Assembly (NCBI GenBank): GCA_951799405.1
Contig: OX637342.1
Span: 1,054,001 to 1,118,000 of the forward strand
Length of the DNA: 64,000 bases
Direction: 5' to 3'
From: Agapetus fuscipes
Taxonomy: Eukaryota; Arthropoda; Insecta; Trichoptera; Glossosomatidae
The notes beneath the pieces are model-generated. The model made no database searches. It was given only the letters and a program-made list of their open reading frames with translations, and was not told where the DNA came from. This document shows positions 11,172 through 21,675 of the stretch, one piece after another; position 1 is the first letter of the stretch; each line of letters opens with the position of its first letter. The translations under genes were made by a program, and so were the position numbers.

Positions 11172-11438
11172 GCCGTTTCGTGGTACAGCAGTGGCGAAGG
11201 GTGCCATACAAGCCGATTCCCATCGGTTTCCCGTTTAAAATGAGGCAAAAATGATAATAAAGTAGACTGCATGGTTTCAATGGAGGAAAAATACGTATTG
11301 TTTCTTTGGTTTTAAATATGTTTTTTTACTTTGTGCCCATATTTTTTAACTACTTTGTTACATAATTTTAAAAGGGAAGCCGATGGGAACCGGCTTGTAT
11401 GGCACCCTTTGCCACTGTGGTATAGTCACTCCAAGGGC
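11172..11438. mobile_element. Inverted-repeat element with ~55-bp arms
   Basis: Left arm (about 11178-11232) and right arm (about 11375-11432) share GTGCCATACAAGCCG, CCCATCGG and TTCCC in inverse orientation with few mismatches. The middle is AT-rich. GCGCC-like motifs lie at both outer edges. A MITE or foldback element by structure; family unknown. Confidence 0.6.
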
Positions 11439-11794
11439 GCAACGGGGCAGAAGTTTTGGGAACCTGTGGCCTACTCGGTCTCAATGATTTTTATTACATA
11501 TGAAATGTTTACTTTAACGGTCCATTTTGCTTTATTTTCGCTCATAAAATATCCATACTTCACATCGGTGCGCTCGGAATGAAGGAAATTGATTTAATGA
11601 CAACGTGTCTGTACTCAATTATCGCCATTTTGTGTTGTGTGTGTGTGTGGCAAATTCAATAAACATGCAAAATAAAGCAAGGCAAAGGGTTGATAGAAAA
11701 AATAATGAAAAAGTGTGCTAAGTAGCGCATAAAGATCAACTTTTTATTGCGTTTCATCAAAGGGATCGAATGTGGCGTGTAAAACTTATTTATT

Positions 11795-12007
11795 TTTATA
11801 GGTAACGGGCTAGCCTTTCACCAACCACTTCATTGAAGTGGGGGTTTTGGCATGGTTATTATTTCTTGTGAAAGCTAAGGACAAACTTTGCTTGTATTTT
11901 ATTCTGAATAAACACAAAAACACCCAATCTTTTCTCATACCAAAGTTGGGAATTGAACCCTAGCTCTCGGCATGGAATTCCACCATCTGAACTATCGACC
12001 AGACCGG
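11795..12007 (-). mobile_element. SINE-C copy, head worn
   Basis: TTTTTATAGGTAACGGGCTA, ACCAACCACTTCATTGAAGT, TCTTGTGAAAGCTAAGGA, GGAATTGAACCCTAGCTCTC. Confidence 0.78.
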
Positions 12008-12124
12008 ATTTGCGATATCGTAGCTCCCTTCATACACTTGGCTTTCGCAAGCTTTAACGTTTGGTGTAGGTATTTTAAAATTATAATATTATTATTTCAC
12101 ATTTACTTATAAGCTTTGCATGAG

Positions 12125-12192
12125 CGTCAATGTGTTGTGGGTCCTTCTGACACATACATACAGGACGGGTACGAGGAGGATTTGAGCATTTA
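12125..12192 (-). repeat. Dispersed repeat shared with 38268-38330
   Basis: The inverse of CCTGTATGTATGTGTCAGAA GGACCCACA occurs here and directly at 38295-38325 (and 47278-47308). A downstream AAAGCAACGGC.CGACAA block at 38372 recurs at 31068. Class unknown. Confidence 0.55.
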
Positions 12193-12349
12193 ATTATTAT
12201 GTTAAGCTTGATACTTATGACGTCATGTATCAAGGCGTTGATGTGTTCCGATCAGTAAAATTGCATTGGCTGGGTCACATCCAGCAAATGGAGCATTGAA
12301 ACCTAGGAATGATTGTTGTAATGATATGTCTTCCCAATTGTTTCATATG

Positions 12350-12752
12350 GTATGAAAGGATAGACGTTCACACAGGTACTGCAAAGACGAATTGAAGCTT
12401 TCGAGATATGTCTCTACCGAAAAATACGGATCTCTTGGCGTGATTGGGTCACCAATGGAGAAGTCCTCCGACGTATGCGCACCACAAAGAAACTTGTACC
12501 AACCATTAAGCAGAGAAAGCTGATGTAGATCGGTCACATTTAGAAAAATGAGAAATACCGTCTTTTTCATATTATCATACAGGGTAAAATTGAGGGGAGA
12601 AGATTATCAGGGACGCCGAAGTACATCGTGGCTGAAAAGCCTGCGACAATGGTTCGGCATAATTACCAAGTCCCTGTTTCAAGCCACAGCATTCAAAGTC
12701 AAAACAGCTATATAATTGCTGGTCTTCGATAGAAGTGACACAAAAGAACGAA
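12350..12752 (+). pseudogene. 5'-truncated RTE-like LINE, last ~125 codons, broken
   Basis: Nucleotide similarity to the 3' end of the intact LINE at 58750-59111 is obvious through the RISWRD..VTNE segment, the IKQRKL segment and the GRR-rich end. The frame is broken by point changes (for example the codon after KLM in IKQRKLM is a TAG here) and by small indels. It is a dead, 5'-truncated copy from a diverged relative. A further short RT-like stretch (LHWLGHIQQME) at about 12250-12290 may belong to another LINE. Confidence 0.85.
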
Positions 12753-12897
12753 GAATGACGGACCCAAATGGACGCAGGACAGTGGCATGACTCAGATTAA
12801 TATGGGACTGAAAGATGAAAACGTTGAAAAGGCAGCGGTGGCTACGGTTAATCAAGGAGGCTAAGCCTCACTACAAGTTTTAGTACCTGTGATGGTG

Positions 12898-13130
12898 ACC
12901 TGTCCGTAGTTTAGTGGTTACACTTCGGACTCTGAATGGGAAGGTTGTGGGTTCGATTCCCGGCGGAGCACAAAAAATATACCATTTATATTTTCAAATT
13001 TGCTCTTCGCTGGGTTCAAACAAATCATAAAACCTTTACCAATGACCGGTCACCAAAGGTCCATCCAACCTTACAGCAACTGGGTCTTGCTTGAGAATTG
13101 GCGTTTTGTAGCGACGACGATCAAGCTCGT
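12898..13130 (+). mobile_element. SINE-B copy (tRNA-derived), fused to SINE-C
   Basis: tRNA-like head GTCCGTAGTTTAGTGGTTA (A box) and GGGTTCGATTCCCGGCGGAG (B box), then a body with TTCGCTGGGTTCAAA, CGGTCACCAAAGGTCCATCC, TTACAGCAACTGGGTCTTG and GATCAAGCTCG. The head would serve as a Pol III promoter. SINE-C begins about 7 bp later. Confidence 0.88.
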
Positions 13131-13136
13131 AAAAAT

Positions 13137-13407
13137 GTCGATAGCTCAATTGGTAGAATGCTTGCATTCCATGCCGAGAGCAAGGGTGCGATCTCAAAGG
13201 TTTACTCAGCCTTCACAAGAAATGTGAACCAGCCCCCCCCCCCCGGGAGCTGGGAAACCTCCACTTCAACTGAAAGTGGTTGGTGTGAGGCCGGCCCCCT
13301 TACCTGTAAAAATAAATAGATCCCGAACCGCCACACGCAACCCCTTCGGGGATAACGCAGGCAAGAAGTAATACTATATGTATAGCTTAGTTGCATTTTT
13401 TTTTTGC
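13137..13407 (+). mobile_element. SINE-C copy (tRNA-derived)
   Basis: Head TCGATAGCTCAATTGGTAGA with a worn B box; body with TACTCAGCCTTCACAAGAAA, a C run, GTGGTTGGTGTGAGGCCGGC, CCCCTTCGGGGATAACGC and TATGTATAGCTTAGTTGC, ending in a T run. Confidence 0.85.
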
Positions 13408-13409
13408 GA

Positions 13410-13925
13410 TGATGATGTTGGTTAATAATATCCTTGATTTTGGTTTCACATTCATATGATTTGAAATACGTAGCTGGTTGTATGAAAAGGTAGGTATGAA
13501 ATAATTATTATTCCCACAATACATTCTTGACGAACAAATACACATTTGTTGAGTGGGCGGCTTGTATGAAAGGAGACTATGAAAGGAGACGATCCAAACA
13601 TGTGCGGCTTCTTTGCATACTTGTTTGATATGTATGGACTCCTCCGACGAAGAGTATCGTATGCTCAGAAAGACGATTGTTCAGGGTAACGTTTCAAGTT
13701 TTTATTTTGTATGGTTTGCATATAGGTAAACTAAAAACTTGCAAAAAAAGTGAAACTTCAAATCCTTAGTAAACTGTAAATTACAAAAACAATATGAATA
13801 CTTATTTTATTATAAATATGTTTGCTTAATTTATTAATATTCTTATGTTTCCTTCTTAACATTTTTTTAAGTTTGTTTATATGCCTAAGATACGTTTCAT
13901 TAATTTCTGCGCCAAACAATATTTT
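13410..13925. other. No gene recognised
   Basis: AT-rich. A small GAAAGGAGAC direct repeat near 13570-13590 is the only structure noticed. Confidence 0.4.
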
Positions 13926-13931
13926 CTTAAG

Positions 13932-14177
13932 TCTAATCTAATCTAAGTTGCAAAGATATGTTACATTGGAGATTCACATTACATGCATTCTCACAACCAG
14001 ACATGTACAAGTTTGCGCTTGCACATGCCTCATGTGAGCCTACAACATAAAAACCAAATCTCAAATGGACATACACCCTGCAACTCTTGCCGTCCTTCCC
14101 TGCAACAGGGGTGACATTGGCAAAGTGAACCATTTTAACAGCATGGGTAGTCTGCCGCATACCAACCCATAAGTCGT
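13932..14177 (-). mobile_element. SINE-A copy, head-to-head with the next
   Basis: Tail TCTAATCTAATCTAAG on the left. Its 5' end almost meets the 5' end of a plus-strand piece at 14198. Confidence 0.85.
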
Positions 14178-14197
14178 ACATTTTTTTGCTTGTATTC

Positions 14198-14275
14198 CTT
14201 GACTTATAGGTTGGTACGAGGCTAACCACCCATACTGTTAAAAAATGGTTCACTTTACCAATGTCTTTACCAATA
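14198..14275 (+). mobile_element. SINE-A 5' fragment
   Basis: Only the 5' ~78 bp (CCTTGACTTATAGGTTGGTA to TTCACTTTACCAATGTC), a 3'-truncated piece that target-primed insertion alone does not explain easily. Confidence 0.75.
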
Positions 14276-14836
14276 GATAGAAAATGTTACTGCCTTATAT
14301 ATGATTCACGATGGTAGGTAGTTGTCATGTTGCATTAAATATCGGTTAATTTTTTAATGCCAGACTAAACAATTCCAATTACACAAAAACCTCAAAATGG
14401 CCAACTTGTGCGTTACGATACTCTACGTTGAAGGGCTTGATGTTTGATAATATAAATGCTGCTCTCACTTGTTTGATATATTTACACCATGGGTTCTGCA
14501 TCAAAGCGGACCCCGGCAGTCATTGGAAGCTGCTGGGAGCTTATATTAAAACACACCACGCACAAGTCGCCAGACATACTATTTGCAATCTCCTGCGTCT
14601 TGCGCTCGAGATATTATACATTTAAAAAAGATCGAAAAAAAGTCACAGTATAACTAGTTATTACAACTTATTCGCATATAGAAATTAGTACACTGTAGAC
14701 TTGTATCTTCTTTAAAGCTGTATTCGTCAATGTCTTTCTTTCAGGAAAAATTCGCCGAAAATTAGAAGAAAAACTAGCACTTTGCACCAGTAGTGGATGA
14801 TAGACTGGGATTCAACTGGGCTTATTTAGATCCTTC

Positions 14837-15115
14837 TAATCTAATCTAATCTAATCTTAGTTGCAAAGATATGTTACATTGGTGATTCACATTACATGCA
14901 TTCCCACAACCAGACATGTACAAGTTCGCGCTTGCACATGCCTCATGTGAGCCTACAACATAAAAAACAAATCTCAAATGGACATACACTCTGCAACTCT
15001 TGCCGTCCTTCCCTGTAACAGGGGTGACATTGGCAAAGTGAACCATTTTTACAGCATGGGTGGTCAGCCGCATACCAACCTATAAGTCAAGGAACACACA
15101 AGTCAAGGAATAAGG
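14837..15115 (-). mobile_element. SINE-A copy, full-length, 8-bp target duplication
   Basis: 279 bp flanked by GATCCTTC (14829-14836 and 15116-15123). It begins with (TAATC)n on the left (the inverted tail) and its 5' end repeats the AAGTCAAGGAA motif. The best-defined copy for setting family boundaries. Confidence 0.9.
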
Positions 15116-15338
15116 GATCCTTCACTTTAAAAAATTCGAATGCATACGTTTATTTCAGTCTAATTATCTGCACAATGACCTCACCCATAAGAATTTGTTA
15201 ACAAAACTTACAGAGTTGTATACTAAACATAGGGGAGCATTCCATACAGGATTCCGGACAATGCCGGAAATATTACTTAAATCTAACTTTACATTGTTCC
15301 TTTAATGTTCAAGTTTTTTTGTGGAATTAATTATTTGT

Positions 15339-15590
15339 ATTCCTTTACTTAAAGGTTGGTATGAAGCTGACGACCCATGTTGTTAAAAATGGTTCACTTT
15401 GTTAATGCCCCCCCTGTTTCAGGAAAGCTCGGAAAAAGTTACAGGGCTTATGTCTGTTCATTTGAGGTTTCAATTTTCGTTTTTAAATACACATGCATCA
15501 TTTGTAAGCGCGACCTTACACGTTTCTGTTTGTGGGCATGCATTAAATTTGATTATTTAATGTTTATATAGCTATACAAGATTGATAATT
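15339..15590 (+). mobile_element. SINE-A copy, tail replaced
   Basis: 5' end TTCCTTTACTTAAAGGTTGG is present; the 3' end drifts into AT-rich sequence with no TTAGA tail. Confidence 0.75.
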
Positions 15591-15591
15591 A

Positions 15592-16330
15592 TGGATGTAA
15601 TATTTTGCATTAAATTTTCTGTGCATTTTTAATGAAAATATTTATTCATCCATAAGAATTATTATATTTTAGTCAATCAAAACAGCTGTTTATTTTCTCC
15701 TTTACTTTTTGTGTTGTTCTGTTTTATCTAAAAACAACTTGAAAAAAATATCATATTGGATATTGCAAATATGCTGGTCTTTTTGCATACATGGCGATTA
15801 CGATATCCATACCGTCTACTCATGGGCCTCTTTGTATGGGATACGAACATAAAGTATGCATTTGAGTTATATAAAACCAAAGAGGGCAATCTAGGACTTT
15901 TGTAAAATGTAATATCTATATAGAAATGATGAGAAAATTAAACTCTGCATTTCTATATTTGAATCTTTTAAACAAAGAAATCGTAGATTGACGTGTTTGG
16001 TTCTATGCGAGTCACTTGATGGGAAATGCCCATAAAAGAATGAATAGGAAGCTGTGTGACTGAATCAAACAATCTTTTAAATTCTTCAAGTATGCAGATG
16101 TAAATAAAATGGATTTTATTTCCTGGCATACATCCTTTTGTTGGCTATTTCGTTAGCGAAATCAATTTTTAATTAAAATAATAGTATTAATAATAAATGA
16201 ACAGTTTTATATGGAGCCGTTTAGTGGCACTATCCTCCCTAAGGGCGCGTTGTATCTACTTCTCTAAGTTAATAATCATAATAATATTAGGCTGGTTTAT
16301 TTGGTGAGCGCTATTTTTGTATGAATCTCA
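15592..16330. other. No gene recognised
   Basis: AT-rich; around 16225-16260 a CTCCCTAAGGGCGCG block faintly resembles 4960-4975. Confidence 0.35.
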
Positions 16331-16335
16331 CCTCA

Positions 16336-16575
16336 ACGGGCCTCTGCGAGCTTAGTCGTCGCTGTAGAAAGCGCCAATTCTCAAGCAAGACCCAGCTGCT
16401 GTAAGGCTGGTTGGACCTTCGGTGACCGGTCTTTAGTAAAGGTATATAAAGTGTTCAACCCATCGAAGAGCATAGTTGAAAATATACATGATATTTTTTT
16501 GCGTCTCGCAGGGATCCCGGCTCCCAACCGTCCATTTACGAGTCTGAAGTGTTGCCACTAGACTAAGGACCGGCC
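16336..16575 (-). mobile_element. SINE-B copy
   Basis: CAAGACCCAGCTGCTGTAAG, GGTGACCGGTC, ATCCCGGCTCCCAACCGTCC and CTAAGGACCGG: body to head on the minus strand. Confidence 0.85.
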
Positions 16576-16660
16576 AAAATTACATATTGTTATAAGCATG
16601 TAACTTGAAAATATTCTATTTTCTAATGTTTGCACATTCACCGAGTGAAAATTCATTTTT

Positions 16661-16894
16661 AATTTAATAATTAAAAAACTTTTTTATTTAAAAAACACAT
16701 AGTTTTTATTTTCACATATGAGTTATACTGCCTAAGCGCTGTCGAACCTGCTCGGTTCATCATCAGAGGCAAAAACTTCAGTAAGCCTCTGATGATGAAC
16801 CGAGCAGGTTCGACAGCGCTTAGGCAGTATAACTCATATGTGAAAATAAAAACTATGTGTTTTTTAAATAAAAAAGTTTTTTAATTATTAAATT
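16661..16894. repeat. Perfect inverted repeat, 110-bp arms, 14-nt loop, with hammerhead-like cores
   Basis: Arms 16661-16770 and 16785-16894 appear identical in inverse orientation. Each arm holds a hammerhead layout (plus: 16785-16825; minus: 16730-16770): GCCT, CTGATGA, extra T, GAACC/GGTTC, GACA in place of GAAA, GCGCTT, AGGC. The A14-to-C change should inactivate it. The AT-rich outer part of the arms resembles 33255-33345. Confidence 0.85.
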
Positions 16895-17070
16895 GAAAAT
16901 ATTCTTCACAAACAGAACAACTCCGAGTTTTGGATTCCAAGGAAAAATCTTGTTAATTTATTTACCCGTCTTCCACAAAATCTTTATTAACCTGCAAACA
17001 ATTGGCCTTGAACTGTACCTAACCTTCAAATGCGTCATTAATATGTTTTAAACATATCGTGTGTCTGTGG

Positions 17071-17965
17071 CCCATGCTTATAAAACTCCCGTGCTTCTAC
17101 GATCCATTGTTTTTTTTGTTGCTCCGATAACCCAATGCTTTTTCAACTGCCATATTTCTACGAACCAATACTTTAATAATGTGCTTCTACGACCAATGTT
17201 CCTTCAAACCTCGTACTTCTACAGCAACTACTTTTGAAACACTCATGCTTCTACAACCCCAAGCATCTTTAGCTCTTGTAGCATTTTTAAACATCTAATC
17301 TCCATCTTTCTTCAATTTTCGTGCTTCTACCACCAAATGCTTCTTCAAATCTAGTGCTTCTACGACACAATACGTTTTTCAACTATTGTATTTTCTTGAC
17401 ATAATTATTTAACCAACGCTCGTGTTTCTACTATTCCTTAAGCTTTTATGTTTCTATGACCTTCATGTTTTCAACTTTTATGCTTCTACAGCGCGTTATG
17501 CTTCTATTACTCAATGTTTCTTCAAATCTCGTGGTTTTATATCTCCCAATGCTTCTTCAATCGTGTGCTTTTGTCACCCAATCCAGGACGGACGGATTCC
17601 AATATGGACATCAAAAACTAACAGAAAACAAATTTTAATTTAAAAAACCCTATGCTCCTTCAAATGTCGTGTTTTTATCACCTATTATTTTTTCGACTAT
17701 CATGCTTGTACCACTCAATGCTTTTTCAGGTCTAGTGCTTCTACCATCCAATGCTTCTTCAACATTTATTTTTCCACAACACAATTCTTTTTAAACGCTC
17801 GTGTTTCTAGGACTACAAGCATCCGAAACTCGAATGCTTCTATGAATCTTAGGTTCTACAACTTTCATGCTTCTATTCATCTTCCATCGTGGTTTTACGA
17901 CCTAAGTGCTTCAACAATCCCCAAGCTTCTTCGCCCACTTGCTTCATCTATCCGTGCTTTCAATG
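17071..17965. repeat. Degenerate minisatellite, unit about 36-38 bp
   Basis: Some two dozen diverged units with consensus near CTCGTGCTTCTACGACC + CAATGCTTCTTCAAA. Spacing drifts and units vary widely. An unrelated ~70-bp stretch interrupts it at about 17580-17650 (ends in an A-rich run and may be a retroinsertion). Open frames here are by-products of the repeat. Confidence 0.85.
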
Positions 17966-18379
17966 AATTTGAAATTTGAAACGCAAAAGGAGGTAAATTA
18001 ATCAAGAGCCAATAAAAACACGACGAAATGCCTGAAATTCACTCGTTCCAATATGGGAATAACGGCGCCGTAGCACGCCACACTTTTCGCGTTAAAAGCT
18101 AAAACTCTTTGGCTTTTTCCACCACAATCGGTAAAAAGAGGAAATTAAAATACTCGTACTTTCCGAAAGTACTAAAAATACTTTTATAGTAAGAGATTAG
18201 AAAAGCGCTCGTAAATTATTTATTGTTTTTAAATCGTTTTTTTTTTCAATGAGTGAAAAAATCATGACGCAATATTTTTAAAACTTATCAATGACGCATT
18301 TGGAAGGTTAAATATAATTTGAATGCTTTCAGTAAGAAATACGCAGTAAATCTACGTTAATTTCAGAATAAAAAAAACT

Positions 18380-18850
18380 TCCTTTATTTGTGACATCGAA
18401 CAACCCTTCACTTCAACACAGGCATTTTTTAAAGCAATCTTTTGCCGGAAGCTCCCTACAAATCAGATATTCTAGGGGTCTATAACATTTATTGTAGTGC
18501 CACAGAGGGGTTAGTGATGTGGCGGTTGATATCTTGATACTTTGGAGCAAGGTTGTTTGCTGAAAAGTGTTGTGTTACCTTTGTTTTGAGACACTGGAAG
18601 AAGTGGCGATTGATATTGGTTTTGAATAGGACAAAGTTATATTGGGGTGGGAACACGGATACCGGTTCCTCGTTCCATAAGCGGGCAGTTTGGCAAAGAA
18701 ATGAGTCGTGCAAACACCAAGTTCTCATAGTTTTAATATCAACTGCAAATGGATGAATGTGAGCCGTTCTACGAGTTTTCCTTGTTGTGACGAGAGGAGG
18801 AGGTATAATTGAGGATATTTCATCAGAACAGACACCATTATAGTACCCAT
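18380..18850 (-). pseudogene. Non-LTR retrotransposon RT C-terminal domain and 3' UTR
   Basis: The minus strand reads YYNGVCSDEISSIIPPP, TRRTAHIHPFAVD, SFLCQTARLWNEEP, VFPPQYNFVLFK and NRHFFQC: the C-terminal pattern of Jockey/CR1-like reverse transcriptases (R-F...WN.LP..VFP..YN...FK). The 3' UTR with the CACTACAATAAATGTTATAG motif follows. About 110 codons remain and the catalytic core is lost. Confidence 0.75.
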
Positions 18851-19834
18851 AGAATAGAAAATATATGTTTTTAAACGTTTAGCCCCATAGCGGAGCACAT
18901 TGTCTCGAAGCTCATCTCATACCGTTGCAGTATCGAAATATTGTTGTAGTAGTTACGAAGCGTTGCGAACTACATGGATTCATCAGTATTTTATTTGCAC
19001 ACAAATATCGAAAAATGAAAAATACTTTCAACACAAAATTGCTATGAAAACAACAATTCACTGGTTATGAAAATAATAAGTTTTTACTGCAGGTACATCT
19101 TAATAAGATTCCTTTTCGTGTTATTTTGTATACAGACGATAGAGGAAGCAGTTTTTTAATCAAGGAGCCTTAATTTTATATGTGTTTTAAAAAAAATAAC
19201 CAACATTCAAGTACTTATTTAATAATTTGTATACGTAGGTACTAAGCAAAGCTTTTTTCACAAAAAAATAAATATTTTTTTAAGAATTTATTGATAAACA
19301 TGACCAAACTCGCAGAGGGCCCTTCAGGTGAGATTTATACATTAAAATCACAAACTACATAAATAAACTTTCTTATCATCTATGTTTTTTCCTTCATAAT
19401 AATTCACAACAAACAAACAATAAATTAAATAATACACACCGATAACACATCACAGTTTTTTCGATTCATTTCACACGGATTCATTTCCACCATTATTTTT
19501 GTCGCACCTCCTTCCTTCCACCAAAAGGACAAACAAACAAAAAAAAACGTTTTGGGGTGGATAAAGAAACCTTCAGTCCCACTTTTGCTTCCTCAATGAG
19601 CCGTGAAATGCCGTACAGGGTGGCTCGCGTGTCCCAACTGATAATAATGTGGAGTGACTGACCGCTTCACGTGGGCTGTCGACATTTCTAGATGCCCGAT
19701 GATGTATCTGGCTACCCTCAAGTAAGGGAGCTTTCAGGTTTTCAATGTGAACTCAGGAAAAACTATCCGAAAATATGTAAACACAGTGATCAAATGTATT
19801 AATATACAAAACATAAATGTAATTTGTTGTGTAT
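18851..19834. other. No gene recognised
   Basis: 19550-19740 is GC-richer than its flanks and looks unique, but has no long frame or known motif. The rest is AT-rich. A stray SINE-B tail (ACTCGCAGAGGGCCCTTCAG) lies at about 19308-19328. Confidence 0.4.
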
Positions 19835-20098
19835 GTTCCTTGACTTATAGGTTGGTATGCGGCCGACCACCCATGCTGTAGAAAATGGGTTACTTTACCA
19901 ATGCCACCCCTGTTTCAGGGAAGTTCGGCAGGAGTTGCAGGGTGTATGTTCATTTGAGATTCGGGTTTTTATATTGTAGGTCCACATACGGCATGTTTAA
20001 GCGCGAACTTATACGTGTCTGCTAATGAAAATGCTTATGTTAAATGTGAATCTTTCATGTTACATACATTTACACCTTAGATTATAATATTAGACTTG
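19835..20098 (+). mobile_element. SINE-A copy, near full-length
   Basis: TTCCTTGACTTATAGGTTGG to a TTAGATTATAATATTAGA tail. The ~20150-20345 copy follows directly. Confidence 0.85.
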
Positions 20099-20149
20099 AA
20101 AGGATGGACAAAGTGTTTATAAATGAGGCAATAATTCTTAATTTAAAAA

Positions 20150-20345
20150 TTATTTCCTTAACTAAAAATATGTGGTATGTGACTGAACATCCAAACTGTA
20201 AAAAATGTCTACTTTGCCCATGTCATGCCTATTTAAGGGAATGCCAGCCAGAGTTGCAAGGCTTATGTTTATTTGAGATTTTAGTTTTTATGTTTAAGTT
20301 TCAATGCGAGATGTGTAAGCGCAAAATTACACGTGTCTATTTTTT
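20150..20345 (+). mobile_element. SINE-A copy, strongly diverged
   Basis: Recognisable blocks: CCTTAACTAAAAATATGTGG, TGCCTATTTAAGGGAA, AGAGTTGCAAGG, TAAGCGCAAAATTACACG. Older than its neighbour. Confidence 0.7.
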
Positions 20346-20428
20346 ATATGAATCTGAAGTTTTTAAATATTTTAGCAACAATGATTTTTTTTAGATGATA
20401 GAACTACTGAAAAACAAAACTTATCAAT

Positions 20429-20837
20429 ATAAATATTTAAAAATATAAATGGTAAAACATTGTTTTAATTCATTTTAATCTTTTTTTTTTGCTCGAATAT
20501 TTTCGCCTAATGAGGCATCTTCAAGAGCAGAATGGTTACAAATATATTTTTATAAAATAATTTTCAAAACAATTTTCAAAACAATTTTTTTTTCTCTCCA
20601 AAACAAAAGCAAAATTCATAGATAATTTTTTTTTTAAACACAAATGTAAGATTCAAAAATGCATTTTTGTTATGTATAATGAAATTAAAAATTTTAATAC
20701 AATAAAAATAAAATGTGTTAGTTAAATAAATAAAATAATAATAATAACAAAATAAAAAATGAGTTATTGCAATATTGAAAAAAAAGAAAAAGTGAATTAC
20801 AACAATGTTTTACCATTTATATTTTTAAATATTTATA
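20429..20837. mobile_element. Inverted-repeat element carrying a hammerhead-like motif
   Basis: Ends of about 47 bp (20429-20475 and 20791-20837) share TATTTAAAAATATAAATGGT and AAAACATTGTT in inverse orientation. Between them are A/T runs and a hammerhead-like motif. No ORF. Probably a non-autonomous, ribozyme-bearing retroelement related to the piece at 690-770. Confidence 0.65.
20491..20528 (-). ncRNA. Hammerhead-like motif, core damaged
   Basis: Minus strand: GCTC, TTGAAGA (C3 to T), extra T, stem II GCCT/AGGC, GAAA, ATATTC, GAGC. All stems are intact; only the first core base differs from the 731-769 copy. Confidence 0.65.
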
Positions 20838-21136
20838 AAAATGGACTTTCACTGTGTTAACAGATCAACACTAAAAAATATTAAAACTTATCAACATGGA
20901 AAATGTGAAAGCTCTGTCCACCCCTCCAAACAGTCATTATAATATATCCGGTTTAAAATTCCCCATTTAAGGAAGGAATAATTAAGGCTCGCTGCCGACA
21001 AGTGTTTGCCCAGGGCGAGTGTGGGGGATATGAATTTATTGCTCCAAGCAATAATCTACGTTTATTTTTTATTCAGTGAAAACGCGTGGTTTTTGGTTTA
21101 TTATTCTTCCCATACATGCTTACTCCCCATTCAACC

Positions 21137-21382
21137 ATCTTGCACGTTAGGTCCGTTTTTGACTCAATGTTCAAACGCATGGTGTTCATTTCTCAAAGGA
21201 TAAGAAGGCTTAAATTTTTTGAATAACTGTTCCATACTGTATTCTGCTGCCATTGTACTAAGGGTGTCAGGTACATCAGTCTTTTTATAATTTTTTACTT
21301 CAGCAATCTTGCGCGTTAGGTTGTTTTTGGGCTAATGTACAAACACACCTCGTCCACATTTCAAAGAATGAGAAGGCTCAAG
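21137..21382. repeat. Diverged direct repeat, two ~80-bp blocks 165 bp apart
   Basis: CATCTTGCACGTTAGGTCCG...AGAAGGCT at 21137 and CAATCTTGCGCGTTAGGTTG...AGAAGGCT at 21304. Nature unknown. Confidence 0.6.
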
Positions 21383-21404
21383 GTTTAACATTGTACAAGA
21401 ACTG

Positions 21405-21590
21405 TACTGTACTGCATCCTGCCGACGTTCCACGAGAGGTAGCCGATACCTCCGCAGATGCGTCTCCACTTTGTTGTGTCCTTGCATATCTCTTTCATCT
21501 CTTCAACATTCTTCACTTACCTCATACAAACTCTTTACTCTTTCTCTCTCTGCAGGTTCTATTCTTTTGCAATCTCATCTATTTGGTCTA
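21405..21590 (-). pseudogene. RT-X LINE 3' fragment
   Basis: On the minus strand a CAGTACAGTAC-type tail precedes sequence matching the end of RT-X (CGGYG..GHP-like and KDRKKWR-like blocks). Frame damage is evident. It ends against a SINE-C tail at 21590-21675. Confidence 0.7.
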
Positions 21591-21675
21591 TAAATAAATA
21601 TGTTCCACTCGCCACATTCTACCCCTTTGGGAAAAACGCGTCAAGAAGTCGCATCATTTGCGTAGCTTACTCACG
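21590..21675 (+). mobile_element. SINE-C 3' fragment
   Basis: TCCACTCGCCACATTCTACC, AAAACGCGTCAAGAAGTCGC, TGCGTAGCTTACTCACG. Confidence 0.7.

Noticed and set aside
13933..15073. Repeated protein-like frames (MVHFANVTPV...GKDGKSCRVYVH) at several loci
   Set aside because: These are translations of SINE-A in one frame. The similarity reflects the repeat, and copies break the frame freely.
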